Both the position numbers and the translations under genes were made by a program. A DNA stretch of 64,000 nt, taken from Rubrivivax gelatinosus (GTDB lineage Bacteria; Pseudomonadota; Gammaproteobacteria; Burkholderiales; Burkholderiaceae_C). The notes beneath the pieces are model-generated. The model was not told the origin of the DNA, searched no databases, and saw only the letters and a list, made by a program, of their open reading frames with translations. Of the stretch, positions 25,538-38,456 are shown piece after piece; the first letter of the stretch is position 1; every line of letters begins with the position of its first letter. The stretch is taken from the NCBI RefSeq assembly GCF_016583785.1, contig NZ_NRRU01000002.1, forward strand, positions 37,305 to 101,304, given 5' to 3'.

Positions 25538-25563
25538 GCCCCGGTCAAGCCGGGACTTGCTGG

Positions 25564-25920
25564 TCAAGCGAGCTGGGCCTTCACCTTCGCCACGATGGCG
25601 CCGAAGGCAGCCGGGTCCTTGACCGCGAGATCGGCCAGGACCTTGCGGTCGATGTCGATCTGGGCCTTCTTCAGGCCGGCCATGAACTTGCTGTAGGTGA
25701 TGCCGAGTTCACGGCTCGCGGCGTTGATACGCGCGATCCAGAGCTGACGGAACACCCGCTTGCGGGTACGACGGTCACGGTAGGCGTACTGGCCCGCCTT
25801 CATCACCGCCTGCTTGGCGATGCGGAAGACGTTCTTGCGACGGCCGCGGAAACCCTTGGCCAGGGCCAGGATCTTCTTGTGGCGGGCGTGGGCGGTTACA
25901 CCGCGTTTGACGCGAGGCAT
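25564..25920 (-). CDS. rplT: 50S ribosomal protein L20
   Basis: A 118-aa, highly basic protein that binds 23S rRNA early in 50S assembly. It begins [18 protein letters not shown] and contains [12 protein letters not shown] and [15 protein letters not shown], all diagnostic. Length is the family norm. In many bacteria L20 also represses its own operon; possible target structure lies upstream of rpmI. Confidence 0.98.
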   Translation of the reverse strand: MPRVKRGVTAHARHKKILALAKGFRGRRKNVFRIAKQAVMKAGQYAYRDRRTRKRVFRQLWIARINAASRELGITYSKFMAGLKKAQIDIDRKVLADLAVKDPAAFGAIVAKVKAQLA

Positions 25921-25950
25921 TGTGTGGCTCCTTGTGCGTGCGGAAGAAGA

Positions 25951-26154
25951 TTACAGGCCGGCGAAGGGCAGCATCGAAGCGATGTGGCCCATGTCGGTCT
26001 CGTGCACGTTGGTCGCACCACGCAGGTGGCGCTTACGCGTCGTCGTCTTCTTCGTCAGGATGTGGCGCTTGAACGCCTGACCGCGCTTGACGGTACCACC
26101 CGGACGCACGCGGAACCGCTTCTTGGCGCCGCTCTTGGTCTTCATCTTGGGCAT
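25951..26154 (-). CDS. rpmI: 50S ribosomal protein L35
   Basis: A 67-aa basic protein of the large subunit, with the hallmark [20 protein letters not shown] start and the [24 protein letters not shown] core. It precedes rplT by 30 bp, as in almost all bacteria. Confidence 0.98.
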   Translation of the reverse strand: MPKMKTKSGAKKRFRVRPGGTVKRGQAFKRHILTKKTTTRKRHLRGATNVHETDMGHIASMLPFAGL

Positions 26155-26176
26155 GACTGCTCCTTCTAAGTTACCC

Positions 26177-26221
26177 CTGCAGGCGTCACCGGAGGACTCC
26201 GGCGAACTTGTCTGCCTGCAG
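26177..26221 (-). promoter_or_regulatory. nested hairpin in the infC-rpmI gap
   Basis: CTGCAGGC/GCCTGCAG arms (8 bp) enclose a CCGGAG-GA-CTCCGG stem. It lies in the leader of rpmI-rplT, where many bacteria have an L20-binding autoregulatory structure. Function here is inference. Confidence 0.35.
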
Positions 26222-26286
26222 CGGCTTTTGTTCCACCACCGCGGTGACCGACCACGGCAGCGGAAATCTCTTGCCTGGACCTGGCC

Positions 26287-26835
26287 TTACTTCCGCTTCG
26301 GCGCCAGCACCATGATCATCTGACGGCCTTCGAGCTTGGGCATGTGCTCGACGACCGCCACGTCCGCCAGTTCGTCACGGATGCGCTCGAGCAGCCGCAT
26401 GCCGATGTCCTGGTGGGTGATTTCGCGGCCGCGGAAACGCAGCGTGACCTTGCCCTTGTCGCCGTCCTCGCCGATGAAGCGGCGCAGGTTGCGCATCTTG
26501 ATCGCGTAGTCGCCTTCGTCGGTACCGGGGCGGAACTTGACTTCCTTGACCTCGATGACCTTCTGTTTGGACTTGGCTTCGGCGGCCTTCTTCTGCTCCT
26601 GGTACTTGAACTTGCCGTAGTCCATCAGCCGACACACCGGCGGATCCGCAGTGGCCGCGATCTCGACGAGATCGACGTCCAGCTCGCCAGCCATGCGCAG
26701 GGCCTCCATCGTCGGGACGATGCCTAGGGGTTCGTTGTTGACCCCGTTCAGGCGCACCTGCAGCGCCATGATTTCCCGATTCAGCCTGTGCTTGCGCTCC
26801 GCGTTGGGAGTGCGGCGATCCATGAACGTAGCGAT
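26287..26835 (-). CDS. infC: translation initiation factor IF-3, probable AUC start
   Basis: IF-3 binds the 30S subunit, blocks premature 50S joining and proofs the start codon. The protein has both domains: N-terminal ([22 protein letters not shown]) and C-terminal ([28 protein letters not shown], then [13 protein letters not shown]). The first ATG is at 26823, but GGAG stands 7 nt before an ATC at 26835, in frame, giving the N-terminus I/M-A-T-F-M-D-R-R. Non-AUG starts of infC are a known device for IF-3 autoregulation, so I chose 26835 (182 aa); the ATG form is 178 aa. Confidence 0.95.
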   Translation of the reverse strand: MATFMDRRTPNAERKHRLNREIMALQVRLNGVNNEPLGIVPTMEALRMAGELDVDLVEIAATADPPVCRLMDYGKFKYQEQKKAAEAKSKQKVIEVKEVKFRPGTDEGDYAIKMRNLRRFIGEDGDKGKVTLRFRGREITHQDIGMRLLERIRDELADVAVVEHMPKLEGRQMIMVLAPKRK

Positions 26836-26909
26836 GTGTCAACTCCTCGAGCGGCCCGAAGGCGACGGGCCGTCAATCAAATCAGGGGTGCGAGTGGCGC
26901 TGGCAAGGC

Positions 26910-28817
26910 TCATACCTTGGCGGCGATGTCGCTGGCGATCTTCTGTTGGAAGTCTGCGAGCGGCATCACACCGAGATCGAGATTACCCCGAGCGCGCACA
27001 GCAACAGCCCCGTTTGCCTTCTCCTTGTCGCCGACGACCAGGATGAACGGGGCCTTCTGCACTGAGTGCTCGCGGATTTTACGATTAATTTTTTCGTTGC
27101 GCAGGTCCAGCTGCACCCGCAGGCCCTGTTTCTGCAGCGCTTTCGCCACTTCGGACGCGTATTCCGCCTGCGAATCGGTGATCGACGCCACCGCCACCTG
27201 CACCGGCGACAGCCACACCGGCAAGGCGCCGGCGTGCTGCTCGATCAGGATGCCGATGTAGCGCTCCAGGCTGCCGACGATCGCGCGGTGCAGCATCACC
27301 GGATGCCGGCGCGAGCCGTCCTCGGCAACGTACTCGGCGTCCAGGCGCTCGGCCATCGAGAAGTCGACCTGCATCGTGCCGCACTGCCACTGGCGGCCGA
27401 TCGCGTCCTTCAGCGTGTACTCGATCTTCGGGCCGTAGAAGGCGCCGTCCCCGGGCGAGATCACGAACTCGCAGCCCGAGCGCCGCAGGCTCTCGATCAG
27501 CGCCTGCTCGGCCTTGTCCCAGATCTCGTCGCTGCCGATGCGTTTTTCCGGACGCGTCGCGACCTTGTAGAGGATGTCGGTGAAACCGAAGTCGGCGTAG
27601 ACCTTCTGCAGCAGCGCCGTGTAGGCGACGCACTCGTCGAGGATCATGTCCTCGGTGCAGAAGATGTGGCCGTCGTCCTGCGTGAAGGCGCGCACGCGCA
27701 TGATGCCGTGCAGGCCGCCGGTGGGCTCGTTGCGGTGGCAGGCGCCGAACTCGCCGTAGCGCAGCGGCAGGTCGCGGTAGCTCTTGATGCCCTGCTTGAA
27801 GATCAGGATGTGGCCCGGGCAGTTCATCGGTTTCAGCGCGTATTCGCGCTTCTCCGACTCCGTCGTGAACATGTTCTCGCGGTACTTGTCCCAGTGGCCG
27901 GTCTTCTCCCACAGCGCCTTGTCCAGGATCTGCGGGCCCTTGACCTCCTGGTAGCCGTTGTCGCGGTAGACGCGGCGCATGTACTGCTCGACTTCCTGCC
28001 ACACCGTCCAGCCCTTGGCATGCCAGAAGACCGTGCCGGGCGAGTGTTCGTCGAGGTGGAACAGGTCGAGTTCGCGGCCGAGCCTGCGGTGGTCGCGCTT
28101 CTCGGCTTCCTCGAGCATGTGCAGATAGGCCTGCAGCTCGTCCTTGCTCGCCCAGGCGGTGCCGTAGACGCGCTGCAGCTGCTCGTTGTTCTGGTCGCCG
28201 CGCCAGTAGGCGCCGGCCACCTTCATCAGCTTGAAGTGCTTGAGCCGGCCCGTGCTCGGCACGTGCGGGCCGCGGCACAAGTCCTCGAAGCCGCCTTCGC
28301 GGTACAGCGAGACGTCCTGGTCGGCCGGGATGCTGGCGATGATCTCGGCCTTGTAGCTCTCGCCCAGGCTCTTGAAATAGGCCACGGCCTCGTCGCGCGG
28401 CAGCACGCGGCGCACGACGGGTTCATTCTTGGCCGCGAGTTCGCCCATGCGCTTCTCGATCGCCGCCAGGTCTTCGGGCGTGAACGGGCGCTTGTAGGCG
28501 AAGTCGTAATAAAAGCCGTTCTCGACCACCGGGCCTATCGTCACCTGGGCCTCGGGGAAGAGTTCCTTCACCGCGTAAGCCAGCAGGTGGGCCGTCGAGT
28601 GGCGGATGATCTCCAGGCCGTCGGCGTCCTTGTCGGTGACGATCGCCAGCGTGGCGTCCTGCTCGATGCGGTGGCTGGTGTCGACGAGACGGCCATCGAC
28701 ACGCCCGGCAAGCGCCGCCTTGGCCAGGCCGGCACCGATGGACGCGGCAACTTCGGCAACCGTCACGGGCGCCGCGAACTCACGCCGGGAACCGTCCGGC
28801 AGGGTGATCTGGATCAT
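26910..28817 (-). CDS. thrS: threonyl-tRNA synthetase
   Basis: A 635-aa class II enzyme that charges tRNA-Thr. It has an N-terminal TGS domain (about 1-60), the second additional/editing domain, a catalytic core with motif 2 ([22 protein letters not shown] block, shown here by position near residues 360-380) and an anticodon-binding C-terminal domain. The ATG at 28817 ([10 protein letters not shown]) is the usual start; an upstream in-frame codon at 28838 is unlikely. It heads the translation operon and is preceded by a Thr-rich leader peptide and a terminator-like hairpin. Confidence 0.97.
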   Translation of the reverse strand: MIQITLPDGSRREFAAPVTVAEVAASIGAGLAKAALAGRVDGRLVDTSHRIEQDATLAIVTDKDADGLEIIRHSTAHLLAYAVKELFPEAQVTIGPVVENGFYYDFAYKRPFTPEDLAAIEKRMGELAAKNEPVVRRVLPRDEAVAYFKSLGESYKAEIIASIPADQDVSLYREGGFEDLCRGPHVPSTGRLKHFKLMKVAGAYWRGDQNNEQLQRVYGTAWASKDELQAYLHMLEEAEKRDHRRLGRELDLFHLDEHSPGTVFWHAKGWTVWQEVEQYMRRVYRDNGYQEVKGPQILDKALWEKTGHWDKYRENMFTTESEKREYALKPMNCPGHILIFKQGIKSYRDLPLRYGEFGACHRNEPTGGLHGIMRVRAFTQDDGHIFCTEDMILDECVAYTALLQKVYADFGFTDILYKVATRPEKRIGSDEIWDKAEQALIESLRRSGCEFVISPGDGAFYGPKIEYTLKDAIGRQWQCGTMQVDFSMAERLDAEYVAEDGSRRHPVMLHRAIVGSLERYIGILIEQHAGALPVWLSPVQVAVASITDSQAEYASEVAKALQKQGLRVQLDLRNEKINRKIREHSVQKAPFILVVGDKEKANGAVAVRARGNLDLGVMPLADFQQKIASDIAAKV

Positions 28818-28829
28818 GTTCAACCTCTG

Positions 28830-28859
28830 AAAAGACAAAGCGCGGTGTCATGCCGCGCT
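28830..28859 (-). terminator. thrS attenuator hairpin
   Basis: AGCGCGG/CCGCGCT arms (7 bp) with a 7-nt loop, followed by TTTGTCTTTT on the minus strand, ending 12 nt before the thrS ATG. The 3' arm lies in ATGACACCGCG, and the same 11 bases occur in the Thr leader (28935-28925), so the 5' arm has an alternative partner. Confidence 0.6.
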
Positions 28860-28897
28860 CGTGTCCGCAAGAAAAGAAAAGACGGAACGCGCGGCCC

Positions 28898-28945
28898 TCA
28901 GACCTCGGAGGTGTTCGGGGTAGTCCGCGGTGTCATAACCGTCAT
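28898..28945 (-). CDS. Thr-rich leader peptide of thrS (15 aa)
   Basis: Encodes MTVMTPRTTPNTSEV, with 5 Thr in 15 residues, 38 nt upstream of the attenuator hairpin. A GCGAGAAAGGC leader with weak Shine-Dalgarno character precedes the ATG. Expected to sense charged tRNA-Thr by ribosome stalling. Confidence 0.55.
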   Translation of the reverse strand: MTVMTPRTTPNTSEV

Positions 28946-28981
28946 GCCTTTCTCGCTCTTGTGAGGTTGTTCGATGCGGGC

Positions 28982-28987
28982 ATTTTA
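28982..28987 (-). promoter_or_regulatory. -10 element of the thrS operon
   Basis: TAAAAT on the minus strand, 37 bp before the leader ATG, in otherwise GC-rich DNA. No good -35 hexamer accompanies it. Confidence 0.45.
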
Positions 28988-29008
28988 GCGCGCCGGCCGC
29001 GCACCGGC

Positions 29009-30082
29009 TCAGCGCAGCGGCAGCGGATCCAGCGGCCGCCCCGAACTCACGAGTTCGGCGAAGTCGTCGGCCAGCCGCCGGCTCTCGTCGAGCGCACGCC
29101 GCCAGACGCGCACGCGGCCGGCCAGGTCGTCGCCATAGGCCTTGAAATCCTGCCGGTCCGGCAGCTTGCCGTTGGGCAGCGACCGCACCCACTCGGGCGT
29201 CGGCGCGAGCACGACGACGTTGTCCAGCAGCGGCGTCGCCCGGTGGCGGCGTGTCCAGGCCTTGTCCAGCCAGCCGGGCACGATCTGCGGCTGAAAATGC
29301 GGATACAGCACCAGGCCCTCGGTCATCGTCGCGTAGCCCAGGTGCAGGTGGTAATCGGTGATGCCGCCGTCCCAGTAGGCGCCACGCGGACCGCCGGGCA
29401 CGTCGTGCACGGCGTCGAGCCAGAACGGGATCGAGCAGCTCGCGAGTACGGCGCTCGCCAGGTTGGCCGCGCTCAGCGGCGCGACCCGGCTCGGGTAGTC
29501 CGACAGCGCGAACGGCAGTGCGTCGCGCGGGTCGCTGAATACGACGCGTTCGATCCAGCCGCCCAGCGCGCGCCGGCTCGCGGCGTTGACGACGAAGGCG
29601 CCGGCATAGCCGATCGGCGTGCGCCAGCGCCCTTCCCGGCCGAGCAGATGGCGGCCGCGACTCGTGAAAACATGCAGCCGAAAGCGTGGATTCGAGAGCA
29701 CGCGGTCAGCGTAAACCCCCAGTCGCGCGTTGACCGTCTGACTGAAGGTTTCGCTGACTTGTCGTTTTGTCGGAGGTCGGCCCGGTTCGTGCTCATAGTG
29801 TTGCGTGATGTAGTCCTCGGCCAGCGTGGCCAACGCCGCGTCGGCGTCGGGCAGACAGGCCGAAGCCAGCCTCCAGGCGCCTATCGATGCGCCCAGGAGG
29901 TGCACGGTTACACCGGTATCGCGCAACCAATGTCCGAAAATGAAGCGGTCGAGCGGATTGAGTACCAGACCTTTCGGTCCGCCCGCCGCGCCCGGCAGCA
30001 CCCGGACGTCCGCTGCGCGCAACCCACGCTCCTGAAGTACGCATCGTGCGCGGGGGCCGGCGAAGAGTTGCAGAGCACGCAT
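29009..30082 (-). CDS. patatin-like phospholipase
   Basis: A 357-aa serine lipase/acyl hydrolase of the patatin family. Catalytic features visible are the nucleophile elbow GASIG (Ser66 region) and the Asp of a DGGI motif near 240, forming the Ser-Asp dyad, plus a Gly-rich oxyanion stretch (PGAAGGPKG near 30). No signal peptide is seen, so it is cytoplasmic or released without one. It is upstream of the thrS promoter region, same strand, and divergent from opgG. Confidence 0.85.
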   Translation of the reverse strand: MRALQLFAGPRARCVLQERGLRAADVRVLPGAAGGPKGLVLNPLDRFIFGHWLRDTGVTVHLLGASIGAWRLASACLPDADAALATLAEDYITQHYEHEPGRPPTKRQVSETFSQTVNARLGVYADRVLSNPRFRLHVFTSRGRHLLGREGRWRTPIGYAGAFVVNAASRRALGGWIERVVFSDPRDALPFALSDYPSRVAPLSAANLASAVLASCSIPFWLDAVHDVPGGPRGAYWDGGITDYHLHLGYATMTEGLVLYPHFQPQIVPGWLDKAWTRRHRATPLLDNVVVLAPTPEWVRSLPNGKLPDRQDFKAYGDDLAGRVRVWRRALDESRRLADDFAELVSSGRPLDPLPLR

Positions 30083-30197
30083 GGGCGCGATGCTAGGTCA
30101 GCTTGTTGCCATCCTTCACCGCCCGATACGCCCGCGGCTCACGACGCCCGGCGCTTCGGCCCTATGTTCACAGGCAATGCGAATTGATGCGACGTTC

Positions 30198-31709
30198 ATG
30201 ACACGCCGCGGCCCCTGGCTGCGCGCGATCGCGGCCCTGCTGGTCGCGTCGGCAGCCGGCAGCGCCAGCGCCTTCGGCCTCGACGACGTGGCGCGGGAAG
30301 CCGAAACACTGTCCCGCCGGGCCTATCAGGAGCCTGCCGCGTTGCCGCGCGCGCTGGCCGAACTGAGCTACGACGACTACCGCAAGGTCCGCTTCCTTCC
30401 GGATCGTGGCCTGTGGCGGCCGGAGAAGCTGCCGTTCGAGCTGCAGTTCTTCCACGTCGGCCGCGGCTTCACGCGGGCGCTGCGGCTGATGGAGATCGTC
30501 GGCGGCCAGCCGCGGCCACTCGAGGTCCCGCGCGCCTCGTTCAGCGACGAAGGCGTGCTGCCGGCCTCCGAAGTCGTCTCCGGCATCGCCGGCCTGCGCG
30601 TGCACCACGCGCTGAACACGCCGCAGGTGATGGACGAACTGATCGTCTTCCTCGGCGCCAGCTACTTCCGCGCGCTCGGTGCCGGCCAGCGCTACGGCCT
30701 GTCGGCGCGTGGCCTGGCGGTCGACACCGCCGGCGGCAACGGCGAGGAGTTCCCGGCCTTCACCGCGTTCTGGCTCGAACGCCCGGCACCAGGTGCGCAG
30801 ACGCTGCGCCTGTACGCCCTGCTCGACGGCCCGCGCGTGGCCGGTGCCTACCAGTTCGACATCCGCCCCGGCACGACCACCGTCGTCGAGGTGCAGACGC
30901 GGCTGTGGCTGCGCTCGCCGGTGGCGACGCTGGGCATCGCGCCGCTGTCCAGCATGTTCCTGCACGGCGAGAACCAGCCGGTGGCCGACGACTACCGCCC
31001 CGAGGTGCACGACTCCGACGGCCTGCAGATCGAAACTGGCGAGGGCGAATGGATCTGGCGCCCGCTGGTCAACCCGAAACATGCCTTCGTGACCTCGTTC
31101 GCGCTCAAGTCGCCGCGTGGGTTCGGCCTGCAACAGCGCGACCGCGCCTTCGGCAGCTACGAAGACCTCGAAGCCGCCTACGAACGCCGGCCCAGCGTCT
31201 GGATCGAGCCGCTGGGCGACTGGGGCGCCGGCCGGGTCGAACTGCTGCAGTTCCACACGCCCAACGAGACCCACGACAACATCGCCGCCTACTGGGTGCC
31301 GCAAGAGCTCCCGCCAGCGGGCAAGCCGCTTGCCATCGGCTGGCGCATGTCCTGGGCAGGCGACGACGCGAAACAGCCACCCGGCGCCCGGGTCGTGCAG
31401 ACCCGAGCCGGCCACGGCTACCGCGAAGCCGCGATCGCCGACGAGCGGCTGCAGTTCCACCTCGACTTCGCCGGCCCGGCGCTGGACGCGCTGCCGGCTG
31501 GTGCCGCGGTCGAGGCGGTCGTCAGCGGCAACGACAATGCGCGCGAGCTGCGTGCCGTGGCTTATCCGAATCCCGCGCGCGGCGGCTGGCGCGTCTCGAT
31601 CGATGTCGAGCGCGCCGATGCCGGCCGCGCTCTTGAACTGCGTGCGTTCTTGCGCCTGGGCGATCGCACGCTGTCCGAAACCTGGTCCTACGCCCTCGCA
31701 CCCAAATGA
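30198..31709 (+). CDS. opgG: periplasmic glucan biosynthesis protein G
   Basis: A 503-aa periplasmic protein needed for the osmoregulated periplasmic glucan backbone or branching. It has a signal peptide (residues about 1-25, ending ASAFGLDDV), the family opening LSYDDYRKVRFLPDRGLWR, and SSMFLHGENQPVADDYRPEVHDSDGLQ in the middle. The stop overlaps the opgH start (ATGA). An in-frame ATG at 30177 would give a seven-residue longer precursor. Confidence 0.95.
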   Translation: MTRRGPWLRAIAALLVASAAGSASAFGLDDVAREAETLSRRAYQEPAALPRALAELSYDDYRKVRFLPDRGLWRPEKLPFELQFFHVGRGFTRALRLMEIVGGQPRPLEVPRASFSDEGVLPASEVVSGIAGLRVHHALNTPQVMDELIVFLGASYFRALGAGQRYGLSARGLAVDTAGGNGEEFPAFTAFWLERPAPGAQTLRLYALLDGPRVAGAYQFDIRPGTTTVVEVQTRLWLRSPVATLGIAPLSSMFLHGENQPVADDYRPEVHDSDGLQIETGEGEWIWRPLVNPKHAFVTSFALKSPRGFGLQQRDRAFGSYEDLEAAYERRPSVWIEPLGDWGAGRVELLQFHTPNETHDNIAAYWVPQELPPAGKPLAIGWRMSWAGDDAKQPPGARVVQTRAGHGYREAAIADERLQFHLDFAGPALDALPAGAAVEAVVSGNDNARELRAVAYPNPARGGWRVSIDVERADAGRALELRAFLRLGDRTLSETWSYALAPK

Positions 31710-33873
31710 AAACCAATCTGCGTACCGCCCCCCGGGTCATGCGTTCGGCCATGCGCCCGCATCCCTGGTTCGGTTTCCTGCGTGGCCTGCTCTTCGCCGT
31801 GATGCCCGGCATGCGTTTCGGTTCGCCGCCACGCGCCGTCGCCTGGCTGCAGGCCGCGAAGGCGCGCCGCCGTGTGCTGCTGGCGCTGGTCGCGGCCTTC
31901 GCCGCCGCCGCCTTCGCGCTGACGCCCGAGGGCACGCCCTGGGCGCAGACGCTGCTGCAGACCCTGCTCTTCGCCTGGGTGGCGATCGGTTTCGTCACCG
32001 CGCTGATGGGCGGCTGGGTGATGCTGCGCGGCGACCCGCACGCGCTGCGCCTGAAGCAGCCGCACGCGCCGATCGACCGCGGCGCCCGCACCGCGGTGAT
32101 CATGCCGATCTGCAACGAGGACATCGCCACCGTCTACGGCGGCCTGCGCGCGACCTGCGAGTCGCTGGCGGCCACCGGGGCGCTGTCGCTGTTCGACATC
32201 TACGTGCTCTCGGACACCGCCGACCCCAAGCTGCGCGAAGCCGAAGTCGCCGCCTGGGAGCGCATGCGCACGATGCTGGGCGACGGTGAGGTCGACGGCG
32301 GCGCGCGCGTCTTCTACCGCTGGCGCCGCCGCCGCACCAAGCGCAAGGCCGGCAACGTCGCCGACTTCTGCCGCCGCTGGGGCTCGCAGTACCGCTACAT
32401 GGTCGTGCTCGACGCCGACAGCACGATGAGCGGCGAGACCCTGGTCTCGATGGTGCGGCTGATGGAAGAGAACCCACGCGCCGGCATCGTGCAGTCGCTG
32501 CCGACGGCACGCGCGCAAGACACGCTGCACTCGCAGCTGCAGCAGTTCGCCACCCGTGTCACCGGCCGCCTGTTCTCGCTGGGCATGGCGTTCTGGCAGC
32601 TGGGCGAGTCGCACTACTGGGGCCACAACGCGATCATCCGCGTCGAAGCCTTCATGAAGCATTGCGCGCTGGCGCCGATTCCGGGCCGCGGCGGCCTGGC
32701 CGGCGACATCCTGTCGCACGACTTCGTCGAAGCCGCTTTGATGCGCCGCGCCGGCTACGAGGTCTGGCTTGCGCCGCAGCTCGACGGCTCCTGGGAGCAG
32801 TACCCGCCCAACCTGCTGGCCGAGCTGCAGCGTGACCGCCGCTGGTGCCAAGGCAACCTGCAGAACGCGCGCCTGGTGGCCGAACCGGGCTGGCGCCCGG
32901 CGCACCGGGCGATGTTCGTCACCGGCGCGCTGTCGTACGCGATCGCGCCGCTGTGGCTGGTCTTCGTCGTGCTCGGCGCCTTGTTCGACCCGCCGCAGCT
33001 GACGCAGGACGGCGCCATGGTGCTGTGGATCATGACCGCGGTGCTGCTGCTGATGCCGCGTGCGCTCGGCGTCGCCGCGGTGTTCCTGGCGCGTGACCAG
33101 CATCGCTTCGGCGGCAGCCTGGCGCTGCTGGCGAGCGCGGTGCTGGAACTGCTGGCTTCGGCGGTGCAGGCGCCACTGCGCATGCTGGCGCATACGAGCT
33201 TCGTCATCGGCGCGCTCACCGGCCTGAAGCTGGACTGGAAGTCGCCGCCGCGGCAGGCCACCGCCGTCGCCTGGCGCGACGCCGCGCTCAGCATCGGCCT
33301 GCTGACGCTGCCGGCCCTGGCGCTGGCGGTTCTCGGCCAACGCAGCGGCGACATCGCCTTCTGGCACCTGGCGCCGCTGCTGCTGCCGCTGGTGCTGGCG
33401 GTGCCGTTCACCGTGCTCACCGGCAGCGAAGCGCTGGGCCGTGCGGTGCGACGTGTCGGCCTGCTGCTGACGCCGGAAGACCGCGACCCGCCGCGCCCGG
33501 TGGCGCGTGCCGCCGACAACCGCTCGTTCGCCGACCTGATGCCGCTGCCGCAGATCGTCGGCGGCGCCTCGCGCGGTGCCGCCGCGGCCTTCGCCCGGCC
33601 GCGTGCCGTGATGGCGCTGGGTGCCGCGGCGCTGGCCGTGCTGGTGGTGCTGCCGCAGCCCGGCGTGACGCCGCAGCTGTCGCCGGCGATGCAGGCCGAG
33701 CGCGAGATCTTCGCGCTGATGCGTTCGATGCCGCTGAGCGTGCCGGACGTGACGCTGGAGCCGCGTTCGGTGCGCGTGCGTCTGGACGCGAACTACCGTC
33801 CGGCGGCGCGCATCGATGACGACATTCGCCAGCGCGCGCTGGAATCGGTCCAGCGCGCCCAGGGCCAGGAGAA

Positions 33874-36219
<2,346 letters not shown>

Positions 36220-36277
36220 TGTCCGGAAAACCGAAAGGCGCGGAGTTTAAGGGCCGGGTGGGGCCGGCCCCGACCCA

Positions 36278-36297
36278 TCCCGCCCCGCAGGGCGGGA
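36278..36297 (-). terminator. hairpin between the flavoprotein gene and tex
   Basis: TCCCGCCC/GGGCGGGA arms (8 bp) with a 4-nt loop. No T tract follows, so it is a weak or Rho-assisted terminator candidate just after the upstream gene's stop. Confidence 0.3.
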
Positions 36298-36304
36298 CTT
36301 GTGC

Positions 36305-37519
36305 TCAGTTGCGGCCCAACCAGCGCGCCGCGCCCTCGCCCGCCACGCGGCCGGTCGTGAAGCAGCCGGTCAGCAGATAACCGCCGGTCGGCGCCTCCCA
36401 GTCCAGCATCTCGCCGGCGACGAAGACGCCGGGCAGCGCCCTGAGCATCAGCGCCTCGTCCAGCGCCTCCAGGCGCACGCCGCCGGCGCTGCTGATCGCT
36501 TCGGCGATCGGCCGCGCCGCCGTCAGCGTCACCGGCAGCGCCTTGATCGCGGCCGCGAGTTTGCTCGCGTCGTGCTGGTCGTCCTTGGGCACCAGCTCCC
36601 ACAGCAGCGCGGTCTTGACGCCGCCCAGGTTCAGCCGCGTCTTCAGGTGCGTGGCCAGCGAGCGGCTGCCGCGTGGGTGCGCCAGTTCACGCTGCACCCA
36701 GTCCAGCGGCCGCGCCGGCAGCAGGTCGAGTTCGAAGACCGCGCGGCCCTCGCGTGCGATGGTGTCGCGCAGCGCGGCCGCGAAGGCGTAGACCAGGCTG
36801 CCTTCGACACCGGTTTCGGTCAGCACGAACTCGCCGGGGCGGCGTTCGCCGCCGAAGCTGATCGCGACCGACTTCAGCGGCTCGCCGGCGTGACGGCTGC
36901 GCAGGAACTCGCTCCAGACGACGTCGAAACCGCAGTTGGCCGGCTGCAGCGGTGCCAGCTCGACGCCGCGTGCGGCCAGCCAGGGCCACCAGGCGCCGTC
37001 GCTGCCCAGGCGCGGCCAGCTCGCGCCGCCCAGCGCCAGCACGGTGGCCGCGGGTTGCAGCGCCCGGGTGCCGGCCGGCGTCTCGAAGAGCAGCGCACCG
37101 TCTTCGCGCCAGCCGCTCCAGCGGTGGCGCATGTGGAACACGGCGCCGGCTGCCCGCAGCCGGTGCAGCCAGGCGCGCAGCAGCGGCGCCGCCTTCATCT
37201 CGGCCGGGAACACACGGCCCGAGCTGCCGACGAAGGTGGCAACACCCAGACCCTGTGCCCAGGCGCGCAACTCGTCGGCACCGAAGGCGCGCAGCCGCGG
37301 CTCGAACCAATCCGCGCGCACGCCGTAGCGCGCGACGAAACGTTCGAAAGGCTCCGCATGCGTCAGGTTCAGCCCGCCCTTGCCGGCGAGCAGGAACTTG
37401 CGCCCGACCGAGGGCATCGCGTCGAAGACCTCGACACGCTGCCCGGCGGCGGCCAGCCGTTCGGCGGCCATCAGCCCGGCGGGGCCGGCGCCGATGACGG
37501 CGGCAAAGTTGTCAGGCAT
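36305..37519 (-). CDS. HI0933/BaiN-like flavoprotein (TIGR03862 type)
   Basis: A 404-aa FAD/NAD(P)-binding protein. The dinucleotide fold opens with [15 protein letters not shown] (residues 7-21), followed by [16 protein letters not shown], which is characteristic of the HI0933 flavoprotein family, and ends with [22 protein letters not shown]. The physiological substrate is unknown. Its start overlaps the ribB stop by 8 bp, so it is translated with a riboflavin gene and is presumably under the same FMN riboswitch. Confidence 0.85.
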   Translation of the reverse strand: MPDNFAAVIGAGPAGLMAAERLAAAGQRVEVFDAMPSVGRKFLLAGKGGLNLTHAEPFERFVARYGVRADWFEPRLRAFGADELRAWAQGLGVATFVGSSGRVFPAEMKAAPLLRAWLHRLRAAGAVFHMRHRWSGWREDGALLFETPAGTRALQPAATVLALGGASWPRLGSDGAWWPWLAARGVELAPLQPANCGFDVVWSEFLRSRHAGEPLKSVAISFGGERRPGEFVLTETGVEGSLVYAFAAALRDTIAREGRAVFELDLLPARPLDWVQRELAHPRGSRSLATHLKTRLNLGGVKTALLWELVPKDDQHDASKLAAAIKALPVTLTAARPIAEAISSAGGVRLEALDEALMLRALPGVFVAGEMLDWEAPTGGYLLTGCFTTGRVAGEGAARWLGRN

Positions 37520-38180
37520 CTGGCGCGGCCCTCCCAAGCCGCCATCGCACGAGGTCTTCGATCGACAGGATCGGCAGATCATGCGCGCGTGCAAAAGCTT
37601 CGATCTGCTTGCCGCGCGCCATGCTGCCGTCGGGGTTCATCAGTTCGCACAGCACCGCGGCACGCGCCAGCCCGGCCAGGTCGCAGAGATCGATGGACCC
37701 TTCGGTGTGGCCGCGGCGCTGCAGCACGCCGCCGGCTTCGGCGCGCAGCGGGAACACGTGGCCGGGGCTCACCAGATCCTCGGCACGGGCGTCGGGCGCG
37801 GTGGCGGCCTGCACGGTGCGCAGCCGGTCGGCGGCGCTGACGCCGGTGCCGACACCTTCGCGCGCCTCGATCGAGACGGTGAAGGCGGTGCGGAAACGGC
37901 TGGCGTTGTCGGCCACCATGGGCCTGAGCCCCAGGCGTTCGACGGCCGGCGGCGGCAGGCACAGGCAGACGATGCCGCTGCCCTCGCGGATCAGCATCGC
38001 CATCGTCGCCTCGCTCAGGCATTCGGCGGCGACGATCAGGTCGGCCTCGTTTTCGCGGTCGTCGTCGTCGACCAGCAGCACCGGGCGTCCGGCGCGCATC
38101 GCGGCGGCAGCGGCGGCGAGCCGGCTGGCCCGGGTCGTGGGTGCGCCGGCGATGGCCGGCAGTTCGGTGGTTTCGATCAT
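37512..38180 (-). CDS. ribB: 3,4-dihydroxy-2-butanone 4-phosphate synthase
   Basis: A 222-aa enzyme making the four-carbon unit of riboflavin from ribulose 5-phosphate. Signature segments are the acidic loop [12 protein letters not shown] (Mg2+ binding), [20 protein letters not shown], and [27 protein letters not shown] with the catalytic His. It lacks the GTP cyclohydrolase II domain that is often fused. A GAGGAG site precedes the ATG. The FMN riboswitch lies about 100 bp upstream. Confidence 0.96.
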   Translation of the reverse strand: MIETTELPAIAGAPTTRASRLAAAAAAMRAGRPVLLVDDDDRENEADLIVAAECLSEATMAMLIREGSGIVCLCLPPPAVERLGLRPMVADNASRFRTAFTVSIEAREGVGTGVSAADRLRTVQAATAPDARAEDLVSPGHVFPLRAEAGGVLQRRGHTEGSIDLCDLAGLARAAVLCELMNPDGSMARGKQIEAFARAHDLPILSIEDLVRWRLGRAAPDA

Positions 38181-38278
38181 GTGGAAACGCTCCTCGATGA
38201 GTGGGACGGAGACGTTCCAGGGACGCGTGCGCGCCGCCACGCCGCGACCAGCCGGAGCCGGGCACGGCAAAGCGGCAC

Positions 38279-38415
38279 GTCTTCTTTCATCCGGACTGTG
38301 ACCGTCGGCCCTGGCGTCGCACCAGGTCTGCTGACCCCGGCTTGCGCCGGGCGCTCGCGGGCTCGCGGCCGAGGCCGCATACCGCCGGTGGGGAGTTCCA
38401 CCCCGCCCTGAAGAC
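38279..38415 (-). ncRNA. FMN riboswitch (RFN element)
   Basis: The P1 stem GTCTTC/GAAGAC closes the element (38415-38410 with 38284-38279). Inside are the conserved cores GGGCGGGGTGGAACTCCCCA and CGGTCACAGTCCGGATGAAAG, which define the FMN-binding junction. It is followed by ribB and the flavoprotein gene and should repress them when FMN is plentiful. Confidence 0.95.
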
Positions 38416-38456
38416 GTGTGCCGGCAACCGCCGGCACAGCCGACTGTAACCGCCCT

